NCBI RefSeq assembly: GCF_007109225.1
Contig: NZ_VJZK01000001.1
Coordinates: 186,001 to 250,000, forward strand
Source of the DNA: Flavobacterium sp. GT3R68
GTDB taxonomy: Bacteria; Bacteroidota; Bacteroidia; Flavobacteriales; Flavobacteriaceae
DNA length: 64,000 nt
Reading direction: 5' to 3'
The notes beneath the pieces were generated by a model that had not been told where the DNA came from, did no database searches, and saw nothing but the letters and a program-made list of their open reading frames with translations. The position numbers were made by a program, and so were the translations under genes. This document shows, piece after piece, positions 45,217 to 54,822 of this stretch (positions are counted from its first letter, which is position 1; each line of letters opens with the position of its first letter).

Positions 45217-46218
45217 TTAATGTTGTTTTACAAACTGATAATCCGAATAAACGTCCTGTATCAAATCCAACATTTTAAACAAACTTTCCGCATCGTTGAG
45301 TGTAACCAACTGTTGGCGGTATTCCTTAAAACCGTGAATTCCCTTAAAATAATTGGTATAATGACGGCGCATCTCCACAATCCCGACGTGTTCGCCTTTC
45401 CATTCCATTGCCCAGGTCAGGTGATTACGGGCCGCCTCTACTCTATCAGTAATAGTTGGTGCCGGCAGATGCTCTCCGGTTTTGAAGTAATGCTTGATTT
45501 CATCAAAAATCCAAGGATACCCAATAGCGGCACGGCCGATCATCATGCCATCGAGACCGAAACGGTTTTTATATTCCAATGCTTTTTCAGGGCTGTCAAT
45601 ATCGCCGTTTCCGAAAATAGGCATGGTTATTCTGGGATTGTTTTTTACTCTTTCGACATGTGTCCAATCGGAATGTCCTTTATACATCTGGGCGCGGGTT
45701 CTGGCATGCACGGTTAATGCCTGCACCCCAATATCCTGCAACCGTTCGGCCACCTCATCAATGTTGATGGAGTTTTCGTCCCAACCCAAGCGGGTCTTTA
45801 CCGTAACCGGAAGGTGCGTGCTTTTGATAACCGCCTTGGTCAGACGAACCATTAAATCCACATCTTTCAAAACTCCTGCTCCGGCACCTTTGCAGACCAC
45901 TTTTTTTACGGGACAGCCAAAATTGATATCGACCAAATCGGGGTTGACCGCTTCGACGATTTTGGCCGAAAGTGCCATAGCATCTTCATCCCCGCCAAAA
46001 ATCTGGATTCCAATCGGGCGTTCATAATCAAAAATATCAAGCTTCTTGCGGCTTTTGACTGCATCACGAATTAACCCTTCAGACGAAATGAATTCCGAGT
46101 ACATCAAATCGGCGCCATGCTGTTTGCACAGGCGGCGAAACGGGGGGTCGCTCACATCCTCCATCGGAGCGAGCAATAAAGGGAAATCCGGTAATTCTAT
46201 GTTGCCAATCTTGACCAT
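45217..46218 (-). CDS. dusB: tRNA-dihydrouridine synthase DusB
   Basis: This 333-residue flavoenzyme reduces uridines in tRNA D-loops. FMN-binding LLAPMEDVSDPPFRRLCKQHGAD begins the barrel; INFGCPVKKVVCKGAGAGVL holds the catalytic Cys (about residue 103); HARTRAQMYKG and GNGDIDSPEKA follow. The C-terminal helical domain is present. It has its own TAATTTTG promoter element and terminator. Confidence 0.96.
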   Translation of the reverse strand: MVKIGNIELPDFPLLLAPMEDVSDPPFRRLCKQHGADLMYSEFISSEGLIRDAVKSRKKLDIFDYERPIGIQIFGGDEDAMALSAKIVEAVNPDLVDINFGCPVKKVVCKGAGAGVLKDVDLMVRLTKAVIKSTHLPVTVKTRLGWDENSINIDEVAERLQDIGVQALTVHARTRAQMYKGHSDWTHVERVKNNPRITMPIFGNGDIDSPEKALEYKNRFGLDGMMIGRAAIGYPWIFDEIKHYFKTGEHLPAPTITDRVEAARNHLTWAMEWKGEHVGIVEMRRHYTNYFKGIHGFKEYRQQLVTLNDAESLFKMLDLIQDVYSDYQFVKQH

Positions 46219-46234
46219 CTGCTGTATTTTGGTG

Positions 46235-46242
46235 CAAAATTA
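46235..46242 (-). promoter_or_regulatory. -7 promoter element of dusB
   Basis: TAATTTTG on the minus strand, followed by CACC, lies 16 nt before the ATG; it matches the extended TAnnTTTGCACC pattern. A -33 TTTG is not evident. Confidence 0.5.
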
Positions 46243-46430
46243 CGCTTTTTTAGCCGAAATTGGAAAAGAGAAGCTTTAACTATAAATGGATTAGCTTGTT
46301 TCGTCATCGACAAGTTTTAATTGCGAGTTCGGAACCCCTGTTGAAGGTGAAAATCTTGCCTGCTTTATGGAGGAAAACTGTTTGTTTCTGAAATCTAACT
46401 ACAGGAATTTCTCAGATTAAAACTTGGGGC

Positions 46431-46460
46431 TTTGAAACTGTTGAATTTAAACTATATTTG
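46431..46460 (+). promoter_or_regulatory. Promoter of lepA
   Basis: TTTG (46431-46434) is followed by 18 nt and TATATTTG (46453-46460), then C. Both elements are perfect. The resulting leader to the ATG at 46629 would be about 160 nt and includes element copy C. The space 46243-46430 shows no gene. Confidence 0.7.
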
Positions 46461-46518
46461 CAGATTAATCACTACCTTTAGTGATAGCCCGCGTTAGATT
46501 TGACGACAAAGATTGATT

Positions 46519-46603
46519 GCGTTAGGGATTGCAGTGGAAATCCTTTTGTTTTTCCTTTAAAAACAAAAGATTGCAACGGAAAGCCCGACCCTTGTGGTAA
46601 CGC
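46519..46603 (+). repeat. Dispersed structured element, copy C, in the lepA leader
   Basis: Outer stem GCGTTA (46519-46524) with TAACGC (46598-46603); next pair GGG (46525-46527) with CCC (46584-46586); central hairpin CTTTTGTTTTT (46543-46553) with AAAAACAAAAG (46559-46569). The arms around the hairpin carry GATTGCAGTGG and GATTGCAACGG. It ends 25 nt before the lepA ATG. Confidence 0.75.
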
Positions 46604-46628
46604 CCAAAAAAAAAGACAAAGAACGAAG

Positions 46629-48425
46629 ATGAAGAATATTAGAAATTTTTGCATAATTGCGCATATTGACCACGGAAAAAGCACCCTGGCCGACCGATTG
46701 CTGGGCGCGACCCAAACCGTAACGGCCCGTGAGGAAAAAGCACAATTGCTGGACAACATGGATTTGGAACGGGAACGTGGGATTACAATCAAGAGTCACG
46801 CAATCCAGATGGAATACACGTATAAAGGGGAGGATTATATCCTGAACCTGATTGATACTCCCGGTCACGTGGATTTCTCGTATGAGGTTTCGCGTTCGAT
46901 TGCGGCCTGTGAAGGAGCGCTTTTGATTGTTGATGCTGCACAAAGTATTCAGGCGCAAACTATTTCGAATTTGTATCTGGCTTTGGAAAACGACCTTGAA
47001 ATTATTCCAATTTTAAATAAAGTGGATTTACCGAGCGCCAACCCGGAGGAAGTGAGCGATGATATCGTTGATTTATTGGGTTGCAAATTAGAGGAAATCA
47101 TCCATGCTTCGGGTAAGACCGGCTTGGGTGTCGAAAATATCCTGGCCGCCATTATTGAGCGTATCCCTCCTCCGAAAGGAAATGTTGACGAGCCGTTACA
47201 GGCCCTGATTTTTGATTCGCACTACAATCCGTTCCGCGGTATTGAAGTTATTTTCCGTGTCAAAAACGGACAAATCAAAAAAGGCCAGAAGATTAAATTC
47301 ATGGCTACCGGAAATGAGTATTTTGCAGATGAGATTGGAACCCTGAAACTGAATCAGGTTCCGAAACAGGTCATTTCGGCCGGTGATGTAGGCTATCTGA
47401 TTTCGGGAATCAAAGAAGCTAAAGAAGTAAAAGTAGGTGATACACTGACCGATGCGAAAACACCAACCACCAATATGATCAAAGGTTTTGAAGATGTAAA
47501 ACCAATGGTTTTTGCCGGAATTTACCCAGTGGACACCGAAGATTATGAAGAGCTTCGAAATTCGATGGAAAAACTGCAGCTAAATGATGCTTCTTTGGTA
47601 TTCTTACCGGAAAGCTCGGCAGCATTAGGATTTGGTTTCCGTTGCGGATTCTTGGGAATGCTACATATGGAAATTATCCAGGAACGTCTGGAACGCGAGT
47701 TTAACATGACGGTAATCACGACTGTACCCAACGTATCGTATTTGGCTTACACCAAAAAAGATCCGGAAGTGGGCTTGGTAGTGAACAACCCTACTGACTT
47801 ACCGGAACCTTCCAAATTAGACCACGTAGAAGAACCTTATATCAAAGCGACCATTATCACCAAAGCGGATTTTGTGGGTAACGTCATGTCGTTGTGTATC
47901 GAAAAAAGAGGATTGATTACCAACCAAACGTATTTGACAACCGAACGTGTGGAATTGACCTTTGACATGCCTTTGGCGGAAATTGTATTTGATTTTTATG
48001 ACCGATTGAAAACGGTTTCCAAAGGATATGCGTCTTTTGATTATGCACCAATTGGCATGAGAACTTCGAATCTGGTGAAAGTGGATATTCTTTTGAATGC
48101 CACCATTGTAGATGCGCTTTCTTCCCTGATACATGTGGACAATGCGTACCATATTGGAAAGAAGATGTGTGAGAAGCTGAAAGAACTGATTCCGCGCCAG
48201 CAATTTGATATTCCGATTCAGGCTGCAATCGGGGTGAAAGTAATTTCGAGAGAAACCATAAAGGCCTTGCGTAAGGATGTTACTGCCAAATGTTATGGAG
48301 GTGATATTTCACGTAAGCGTAAATTATTGGAAAAACAGAAAAAAGGTAAAAAACGAATGCGGCAGGTAGGAAATGTCGAAATCCCTCAAGAAGCCTTCAT
48401 GGCGGTTTTAAAACTGAACGATTAA
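46629..48425 (+). CDS. lepA: Elongation factor 4 (LepA)
   Basis: This 598-residue translational GTPase back-translocates or remodels stalled ribosomes. The G1 motif AHIDHGKST is near residue 11, G3 DTPGHVDF near 77, NKVD near 131, then the EF-G-like domains and the LepA C-terminal domain ending [17 protein letters not shown]. The ATG at 46629 is chosen because the family starts [19 protein letters not shown] longer in-frame reading from 46500 would translate the structured repeat element and is rejected. Confidence 0.97.
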   Translation: MKNIRNFCIIAHIDHGKSTLADRLLGATQTVTAREEKAQLLDNMDLERERGITIKSHAIQMEYTYKGEDYILNLIDTPGHVDFSYEVSRSIAACEGALLIVDAAQSIQAQTISNLYLALENDLEIIPILNKVDLPSANPEEVSDDIVDLLGCKLEEIIHASGKTGLGVENILAAIIERIPPPKGNVDEPLQALIFDSHYNPFRGIEVIFRVKNGQIKKGQKIKFMATGNEYFADEIGTLKLNQVPKQVISAGDVGYLISGIKEAKEVKVGDTLTDAKTPTTNMIKGFEDVKPMVFAGIYPVDTEDYEELRNSMEKLQLNDASLVFLPESSAALGFGFRCGFLGMLHMEIIQERLEREFNMTVITTVPNVSYLAYTKKDPEVGLVVNNPTDLPEPSKLDHVEEPYIKATIITKADFVGNVMSLCIEKRGLITNQTYLTTERVELTFDMPLAEIVFDFYDRLKTVSKGYASFDYAPIGMRTSNLVKVDILLNATIVDALSSLIHVDNAYHIGKKMCEKLKELIPRQQFDIPIQAAIGVKVISRETIKALRKDVTAKCYGGDISRKRKLLEKQKKGKKRMRQVGNVEIPQEAFMAVLKLND

Positions 48426-48444
48426 AAAATCCACTACATATAAG

Positions 48445-48476
48445 AAACCCGATAATGTACTTTGTCGGGTTTTTTT
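48445..48476 (+). terminator. Terminator of lepA
   Basis: AAACCCGA (48445-48452) pairs with TCGGGTTT (48465-48472) across a 12-nt loop; Ts continue to 48476. Confidence 0.78.
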
Positions 48477-48645
48477 ATGGGCAGAAAGCAACCTCGGTTT
48501 GTTGCGCTATTATTCGCTTTTTGAAGTAAATATGTAATTAAAGCACAATGATTGCAGCAATGTTTTCAGAATCAAAAATAAATTAATTAAAAATGTCAAA
48601 ATTATTTTTAAATATTTCGTACTTTTAGTTGTATATAACTAATAT

Positions 48646-51600
48646 ATGAGGAATTCTCTATCTCTCCTTCTTTTATTATTTTCTATTGTTTCGTTTTCGC
48701 AGGGAATCGTTGTAGATACTACTGCCTTAAGCATTCCTCAATTAGTGGAGAATCAGCTGATGCCAAACTCATGTTCCGATGAATCTAATTTTGTGTTTTC
48801 TTCCCATCGCAGCATCGGACAATTTACCAATACAAATCCATCTTTTCCTTTTGCAAACGGCGTTATCATCCGAAACGGAATCGCAAAATACACCGAAGGG
48901 CCTTACAATGCAACGAATGAAAGCAGCCAGATAAATAATGCCGGAGATGCCGACCTACAAGCAGTAAGTAATAGTAACGGACAAACGGCCCCAATTATCG
49001 ATGCGGCTTTTCTTCAGTTCGATTTTACCCCTCTATCGAGTAATTTTAGCTTCGAATTCCTGTTTGCCTCAAACGAATATGGAGAATATCAATGCGGCTT
49101 CAGTGATGTATTTATTTTTTTACTGACTGATTTAACTAGTGGCACTACTACAAATCTTGCCGTTATTCCCGGAACGACAACGCCTGTTTCGGTATTAAAC
49201 ATCCGTGATGCTGCGTACAATTCTTCGTGCATTTCCGCGAATCCAAATTTGTTTTCCAGATACAACGTTACTAATCCGGCAGGATCGGCCATTAATATGA
49301 GGGGGCAGACAGTGCTGCTGAGCGCTACTTCTCCTGTAATTCCTAACCGGACGTATCGTATAAAATTAGCTATCGGGGATTATAACGACACCAATTATGA
49401 TTCCGCTGTTTTTATCAAAGGTGGAAGCTTTAACACCACGACGAATTTAGGCCCTGATCAGGCTATGTGCCAAGGGGAAAGCTTTATTCTTAATAGCGGA
49501 CTTGGCCCTCAGTATACCTATGAATGGACATTAAACAATACTGTTCTGATCAATGAAACCAATGCGACATTGACTGTAACCCAACCGGGAACCTATGGCG
49601 TGAAAGCTACCACGGCGGGATGTGAAATCACAGATCAAATCGTTTTTTCGGACCTGCAAACTAATACCCCGGTGGATGTAAAGGTCTGCAACAAGGGACA
49701 AGCCACATATCAATTCGACCTGACTACCAACAATCTTACTAGTTTGGGTATTGATCCGGCAAATTATTCCATCATGTATTTTGCCAATCTGGCGAATGCA
49801 AATGCTAACGGACCACAAATACCGGCAGGACAATTAAATTCCTACACCAGCGCAGGGAATCAGACTATCTACATTAAAGTCACCCATCTGTCTAATGGAA
49901 ATTTTATTTGCGATAATTTACTTTCCTTTCGGTTAGTGGTAAAACCAAATGTAACCGCCACCGCTCCTCCTCCATTACGATTTTGCAGTAATACCAGTGT
50001 GCCGGTAAATTTACTGGCTCAGAACACTCCAATTCTAAATGGACAAAGCCAGGCAGACTTCATCTTAACTTATTTTACCTCGCAATCGGATGCTCAAAAC
50101 AATACCAATGCAATTGCGAGCCCAAATTTATATCCAATAACTCCTGCCCAATCCCCTCAAACCTTTTGGGTTCGGGTTGAGGAGAACTCAAGTTTAGGGT
50201 GTTTCACTATCGTTAGTTTTATTGTCAACGTTTTCCCTGAGCCTCTGGCAAGTGATATTGCTGATGTAATCGAATGCAGCAACTATACTTTACCTGCCAT
50301 CGCCAATGGAAATTATTATACGGGCCCCAATGGAACCGGAACATTACTGAATGCGGGCGATGTCATCAGTACCAACGGTACCTACTATATTTATAGTGGG
50401 CCGTTAGCCCCTGGAAACTGTACCGCCCAAAATTCCTTTGTGGCGACTTTCATAGACGAACTGGATTTTGAAGATACGGCATGCGGTGAATATATAATTG
50501 CAGCTCAGCCTGCCGGCGATTTCTATACAGGTGCCTCCGGAACGGGCACACTACTTACTCCGGGAACTGTATTAAGCACTAGTCAGACCATTTTTTATTA
50601 TGGTGTTATTAATGGCGTAGTGTGTAGGGATGAAGCTTTGCCTATTACCGTTTTTCCATTACCTCCTGTAGACGACCCGGCTGATGTGATAACGTGCAAT
50701 TCATATACATTGCCGGGACTTACAAACGGCAATTACTTTACAGGTTCTCGAGGTTCGGGAACCCCTTTAAACACCGGGGATTTAATTAGCACAACTCAGG
50801 ATGTGTATGTTTTTGCCGATGATGGGACTTGTACCAATGAGAATGTCGTTACAATCAACATTATAGACCCTTCCATTTATCAACCTGTTGACGCTTGCGG
50901 GAGTTTCATTTTGCCTGCCATTACGGTTGGGGGATATTTTGACCTACCTTCGGGTGGAGGGAATCCCATTCCAGCCGGAACCGCTATTATGAGTTCGCAG
51001 ACGGTTTATTATTATGCAGTGGTAACAGTAGGTGCAAACTGCACCGATAATTTAAATTATGCCATCACTATTTTTCCACTGCCACCTGTGGACACACCTC
51101 CGATTTATAGGCTGGAATGCCAAAGCTATACCTTACCTCAATTAACCAACGGAAATTACTTTACCGAAACCGGTGGCGTTGGACCTCTGAATGCCGGAGA
51201 TATTATCACCACTTCACAAACAATTTATATTTATGCAGTTGGCGGAGGTTGTACGAACGAGCATGCTTTTGAAGTAGAAATCAGGGAGCTTCCATTGGTT
51301 GACAGTTTTACCAATGTTTTTACCTGTAGTGATTTTACACTCCCTGCTTTAGTTAACGGAACCTATTATACAGCTATAGGCGGGCCAAGTGGGACAGGAA
51401 GCGCCATTGCTCCAGGCACGGTAATTTCCACTTCACAAATTATTTACATTTACAATGAATGGCCCGACCTTACCACTTGCAGCAATGAATCCCGTTTTAC
51501 AGTAGAAGCCAGCGGGGTTGAAGTAGGTACTTTTGCCGATGTTGCTATATGTGATAGTTACACCTTACGTCCATTAACTGTTGGGAATTACTATTCCCAG

Positions 51601-52698
51601 CCCGGAGGACTAGGGCCCTCGATTCCGCCCGGAACTGTCCTGACAAGCAGTCAAACAGTATATGTTTATGCTATCAAAGGCAACCGATTAACCTGTACCG
51701 ACGAAGATGATTTTATCGTGTCCATTTCACAGACTCCTAATGTAACGAGTCCGCCTGATATAGAAAAATGCGGGGATTACATTCTCCCTCCTTTGGCGGT
51801 AGGAAATTACTTCGCCGGCCCTAACGGTACATTACCCACCTACGCAGCTGGTCAAAGCATTGCATCCAGCCAAACAATGTATGTGTATGCAGTATCGCCA
51901 ACCAATCCGAATTGCTGGGATCAGGAAGACTTTAACATCGTTATTCATCCAATGAAAGATTTGGTTATCCGACCTGGCGTCATTTGCGTTGACTTTTTAA
52001 CTGGCGAATTGCTTAGTCCGGCACAATTAAATTCCGGTCTGAATCCCGCAATATATACTGTTGAATGGTACCTGAATGGCGTTTTGATAGCAACTGGACC
52101 GGATTTCACAGCGACTCAGGAAGGAACGTACGATGTTAAAATCATTAAAAATACACCCGACATTGGGGATGATTGTGGTTACAATACAACAACCGTTATT
52201 GTTGAGAAATCGAGTATCGCCATTGCAACCGCCACTGCCACCGGCGCTTTTGAAGAAAATATCGATATTATCGTAACTGTTACCGGAGGATTTGGCACTT
52301 ATGTTTATCAATTGGGCGACGGAAATTTTCAAACAGACAATGTATTTTACAATGTCCCATCAGGAGAACACATAATTACAATACGTGATACCAAAGGTGA
52401 TTGCGGCGACATTCGGTTAACAGTGATCGTGTTACATTACCCCAACTATTTTACCCCTAACGGAGACAATTACCATGATACATGGAATATCCCTGATTTG
52501 GACGACCAGACCGCTGCAACCATATTTATCTTTGACCGTTATGGTAAATTCTTAAAACAAATCAGTCCTGCCGGAGCGGGATGGGATGGCACTTTAAATG
52601 GGCAGCAACTTCCCTCTAGTGATTATTGGTTTCAGGTCTTTTACAAAAATGAAGCAGGGGATCAGGAATTTCGGGCGCACTTCAGCCTTAAACGCTGA
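48646..52698 (+). CDS. Giant T9SS type B repeat adhesin with choice-of-anchor L domain
   Basis: This 1350-residue surface protein has a signal peptide (MRNSLSLLLLLFSIVSFSQ), a choice-of-anchor L domain (about 30-265, with FEFLFASNEYGEYQC and YRIKLAIGDYNDTNYDS), an Ig/PKD-like strand region, then eight repeats of about 70 residues (about 540-1105). Each repeat has Cys, YTLP, NGNYYT, GxG, AGDxIS and SQTxYxYA positions. The C-terminus (YFTPNGDNYHDTWNIPDL to the end) is a gliding-motility-associated type B T9SS sorting domain. It is probably a cell-surface adhesin or gliding-related filament. TACTTTTA at 48620 may be its -7 element. Confidence 0.9.
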   Translation: MRNSLSLLLLLFSIVSFSQGIVVDTTALSIPQLVENQLMPNSCSDESNFVFSSHRSIGQFTNTNPSFPFANGVIIRNGIAKYTEGPYNATNESSQINNAGDADLQAVSNSNGQTAPIIDAAFLQFDFTPLSSNFSFEFLFASNEYGEYQCGFSDVFIFLLTDLTSGTTTNLAVIPGTTTPVSVLNIRDAAYNSSCISANPNLFSRYNVTNPAGSAINMRGQTVLLSATSPVIPNRTYRIKLAIGDYNDTNYDSAVFIKGGSFNTTTNLGPDQAMCQGESFILNSGLGPQYTYEWTLNNTVLINETNATLTVTQPGTYGVKATTAGCEITDQIVFSDLQTNTPVDVKVCNKGQATYQFDLTTNNLTSLGIDPANYSIMYFANLANANANGPQIPAGQLNSYTSAGNQTIYIKVTHLSNGNFICDNLLSFRLVVKPNVTATAPPPLRFCSNTSVPVNLLAQNTPILNGQSQADFILTYFTSQSDAQNNTNAIASPNLYPITPAQSPQTFWVRVEENSSLGCFTIVSFIVNVFPEPLASDIADVIECSNYTLPAIANGNYYTGPNGTGTLLNAGDVISTNGTYYIYSGPLAPGNCTAQNSFVATFIDELDFEDTACGEYIIAAQPAGDFYTGASGTGTLLTPGTVLSTSQTIFYYGVINGVVCRDEALPITVFPLPPVDDPADVITCNSYTLPGLTNGNYFTGSRGSGTPLNTGDLISTTQDVYVFADDGTCTNENVVTINIIDPSIYQPVDACGSFILPAITVGGYFDLPSGGGNPIPAGTAIMSSQTVYYYAVVTVGANCTDNLNYAITIFPLPPVDTPPIYRLECQSYTLPQLTNGNYFTETGGVGPLNAGDIITTSQTIYIYAVGGGCTNEHAFEVEIRELPLVDSFTNVFTCSDFTLPALVNGTYYTAIGGPSGTGSAIAPGTVISTSQIIYIYNEWPDLTTCSNESRFTVEASGVEVGTFADVAICDSYTLRPLTVGNYYSQPGGLGPSIPPGTVLTSSQTVYVYAIKGNRLTCTDEDDFIVSISQTPNVTSPPDIEKCGDYILPPLAVGNYFAGPNGTLPTYAAGQSIASSQTMYVYAVSPTNPNCWDQEDFNIVIHPMKDLVIRPGVICVDFLTGELLSPAQLNSGLNPAIYTVEWYLNGVLIATGPDFTATQEGTYDVKIIKNTPDIGDDCGYNTTTVIVEKSSIAIATATATGAFEENIDIIVTVTGGFGTYVYQLGDGNFQTDNVFYNVPSGEHIITIRDTKGDCGDIRLTVIVLHYPNYFTPNGDNYHDTWNIPDLDDQTAATIFIFDRYGKFLKQISPAGAGWDGTLNGQQLPSSDYWFQVFYKNEAGDQEFRAHFSLKR
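50257..51966 (+). repeat. Eight adhesin repeats of about 213 bp
   Basis: Eight consecutive coding units share the pattern Cys...YTLP..NGNYYTG..GTG..L.AGD.IS.SQTIYIYA....C.NE. Units diverge in DNA sequence but keep the Cys pair and the YTLP and SQT anchors. Unit length varies between about 64 and 76 residues. Confidence 0.85.
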
Positions 52699-52761
52699 TA
52701 TAACGATTCGGATGAAAAAAAACGACTCCCTTTTATATGATATAAACTTGTACATCTTTCG

Positions 52762-52769
52762 TACCTTTG
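52762..52769 (+). promoter_or_regulatory. -7 promoter element of thiL
   Basis: TACCTTTG followed by CCGC, 18 nt before the ATG at 52788. It fits the TAnnTTTGC pattern. The TTG inside it (52767) is not a start codon. Confidence 0.5.
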
Positions 52770-52787
52770 CCGCTCAGATTTTATAAA

Positions 52788-53837
52788 ATGATTGAAGATA
52801 AAAACCCACAAAGAACTAGTATTGCACAATTAGGAGAATTTGGCCTCATAAACCATCTAACCAAGAATTTCTCGATAAATCAACCCTCAACGTTGAAAGG
52901 TATCGGAGATGACGCCGCTGTTTTGGATTTTGAAGATAAAAAAATTGTCGTTTCAACTGATTTGTTAATCGAAGGAGTTCATTTCGATTTGTCATATATG
53001 CCTTTGCGCCATTTGGGATATAAAGCCGTTGTTGTCAATATTTCAGACATCTGTGCGATGAATGCGAAAGCCACCCAAATTACGGTATCGGTAGCCGTTT
53101 CAAACCGTTTCCCATTGGAAGCTCTTGAAGAGTTATTTGACGGAATTACGCTTGCCGCAAATGAATACAATGTCGACGTTATTGGTGGGGATACTACTTC
53201 TTCACAAAAAGGTTTAATCATTAGTATTACTGTACTGGGACAAGCCGATGAAGCCGAATTAGTGTATCGGAATGGTGCTAAGCAAACCGATTTATTGGTG
53301 GTTTCCGGTGATATTGGTGCTGCCTATATGGGTTTACAGGTTTTGGAACGCGAAAAACAAGTGTTTCAGGTAAATCCAAATTCGCAACCTGATTTAGAAG
53401 CCTACACGTATTTAATTGAACGTCAGTTGAAACCGGAAGCCCGAAAAGACGTCCGTACTTTATTGCATGCTTTGGAGGTGAAACCCACAGCAATGATTGA
53501 TATTTCTGATGGATTGTCATCTGAAATTATTCATTTGTGCAAACAATCTAATGTAGGCTGTAATTTATACGAAGACAAGCTCCCGTTGGATCCCCAATTA
53601 ATCAATGTCTGTGAAGAGTTTAATATCGACAGTACAACCGTAGCCATCAATGGAGGTGAAGATTACGAACTTCTTTTCACCATTAACATAGAAGACTTTG
53701 AAAAAATAAAAGGCAATCCGAACTTTACCATTATCGGTCATATGACCCAGGAAAGTGAAGGAATGCATCTGGTAACGCGTGCCAATACCAGAATCCCATT
53801 AAAAGCCAGGGGATGGGATGCTATTACGGAAGAGTAA
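52788..53837 (+). CDS. thiL: Thiamine-monophosphate kinase
   Basis: This 349-residue enzyme phosphorylates thiamine phosphate to thiamine diphosphate. Motifs are GIGDDAAVLDF, the STDLLIEGVHFDL Mg site, NISDICAMNAKA, VIGGDTTSS, VSGDIGAAYMGLQVL, AMIDISDGLSSEI and NGGEDYELLFT. All conserved acidic residues are present. The ATG at 52788 is chosen over an in-frame TTG at 52767 that lies in the promoter. No other thiamine genes are nearby. Confidence 0.96.
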   Translation: MIEDKNPQRTSIAQLGEFGLINHLTKNFSINQPSTLKGIGDDAAVLDFEDKKIVVSTDLLIEGVHFDLSYMPLRHLGYKAVVVNISDICAMNAKATQITVSVAVSNRFPLEALEELFDGITLAANEYNVDVIGGDTTSSQKGLIISITVLGQADEAELVYRNGAKQTDLLVVSGDIGAAYMGLQVLEREKQVFQVNPNSQPDLEAYTYLIERQLKPEARKDVRTLLHALEVKPTAMIDISDGLSSEIIHLCKQSNVGCNLYEDKLPLDPQLINVCEEFNIDSTTVAINGGEDYELLFTINIEDFEKIKGNPNFTIIGHMTQESEGMHLVTRANTRIPLKARGWDAITEE

Positions 53838-53860
53838 AACATTCTCAAAAACACTAAACC

Positions 53861-53890
53861 AATCCTGATACTAGTGTCAGGATTTTTTCT
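53861..53890 (+). terminator. Terminator of thiL
   Basis: AATCCTGATA (53861-53870) pairs with TGTCAGGATT (53875-53884) around a small loop; Ts run to 53888. Confidence 0.8.
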
Positions 53891-53935
53891 TTAAATCTAC
53901 AACCATTAATTTATTGTTAAAACTAAAATCGAGTG

Positions 53936-53971
53936 TTGTCAATTGGAAACTATATCGTAATATTGCGATAT
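53936..53971 (+). promoter_or_regulatory. ArsR promoter/operator overlapping the start codon
   Basis: TTG (53936-53938) is followed after 19 nt by TAATATTG (53958-53965), a near match to TAnnTTTG. A 20-bp imperfect palindrome, ATATCG-T-AATATT-G-CGATAT (53952-53971), covers the -7 element and the first bases of the arsR ATG, the expected layout for an autoregulated ArsR/SmtB operon. Confidence 0.65.
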
Positions 53972-54299
53972 GGGAATAACAAAAACATCCGGTTTCTCCG
54001 AAGAGACCAATGAAATGGCCGAAATCCTGAAAGCTTTAGGACATCCGGCTCGTTTGGAAATCGTAAAATTCCTGATGATATCACCTTCTTGCATTTGCGG
54101 TGACATCGTTGAAGTACTGCCTTTGGCACAATCTACGGTTTCCAAACATTTATCCGAATTGAAAAAAACAGGTATTATAAAAGGAACGATTTCTGGCAAT
54201 AATATTTGCTATTGCCTGGATGAAAAGGTTATTCAGAAAATTCAGAACTTCATAAACTTAGTGCAAACAACCTGCTGCAACTCTTCGGATTGCTGCTAA
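53970..54299 (+). CDS. arsR: ArsR-family metalloregulatory repressor
   Basis: This 109-residue winged-helix repressor has ALGHPARLEIVKFLMISPSCICGDIVEVLPLAQSTVSKHLSELKKTGII, the ArsR helix-turn-helix. The C41-I-C43 pair at the start of the alpha3 region matches the metal site of ArsR/SmtB repressors. The C-terminus adds CCNSSDCC, four more cysteines for As(III). It likely represses the following three genes until arsenite binds. It starts inside its own operator, so the leader is minimal. Confidence 0.94.
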   Translation: MGITKTSGFSEETNEMAEILKALGHPARLEIVKFLMISPSCICGDIVEVLPLAQSTVSKHLSELKKTGIIKGTISGNNICYCLDEKVIQKIQNFINLVQTTCCNSSDCC

Positions 54300-54311
54300 A
54301 AAACAACTATC

Positions 54312-54815
54312 ATGAATTGGACAGACTTTAAAACACAGTTAGCTCAGAATCCGGAACTTCATCTGCAATTTGAATTTGCGGAAAACCAAAGAGTGCATCC
54401 TTCTTTTCACATCACGGAAATCAAGCAAGCCAATATCACATCAGTCGATTGTGGCGGAAAAATGAATGCCTGGACAGAAATTATCGTACAACTTTGGGAA
54501 CCAGGACTTCATGAGGAAGAACGCTCGATGAAAGTTTCGAAAGCCATTTCGATTATTGATTTAGTAGAAAAAATGCTTCCGCTAAATCCGCACAGCCCGG
54601 TAAAAATCGAGTTTGGTAATGACAGTTTCGACACGCGTCAAATGCATCCGCAGGATTTTGAAATAAGCAAGGATGAAATCATTGTAAAATTAACCGCCGA
54701 CAAAACCGAATGCAAAGCCATTGGAAGAGGTCAAACTTGTGGGACACCAAAAGAAAAAGTAAAATTATCCCAAATCGAAACCAGTTGTTGTGCTCCCAAC
54801 TCCGGTTGTTGTTAA
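54312..54815 (+). CDS. DUF6428-like protein of the arsenic operon
   Basis: This 167-residue protein of unknown function lies between arsR and the aquaporin gene. It begins MNWTDFKTQLAQNPELHLQFEF, has a VHPSFHITEIKQANITSVDCGG segment and an LWEPGLHEEERSM segment, and ends TSCCAPNSGCC. The tail resembles the ArsR tail. The location and Cys tail suggest As(III)-related binding; this is inference. It is 12 nt after arsR and 7 nt before the aquaporin gene. Confidence 0.75.
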   Translation: MNWTDFKTQLAQNPELHLQFEFAENQRVHPSFHITEIKQANITSVDCGGKMNAWTEIIVQLWEPGLHEEERSMKVSKAISIIDLVEKMLPLNPHSPVKIEFGNDSFDTRQMHPQDFEISKDEIIVKLTADKTECKAIGRGQTCGTPKEKVKLSQIETSCCAPNSGCC

Positions 54816-54822
54816 ATCTAAT

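Noticed and set aside
46500..46628. 43-codon N-terminal extension of LepA
   Set aside because: It runs through the dispersed element; LepA proteins start at the Met at 46629.
50257..51966. CRISPR-like array
   Set aside because: The periodicity is protein-coding repeat units of about 213 bp with variable sequence, not short identical repeats with spacers.
52767..52787. Upstream TTG start for thiL
   Set aside because: The TTG belongs to the TACCTTTG promoter element; the ATG at 52788 fits ThiL.
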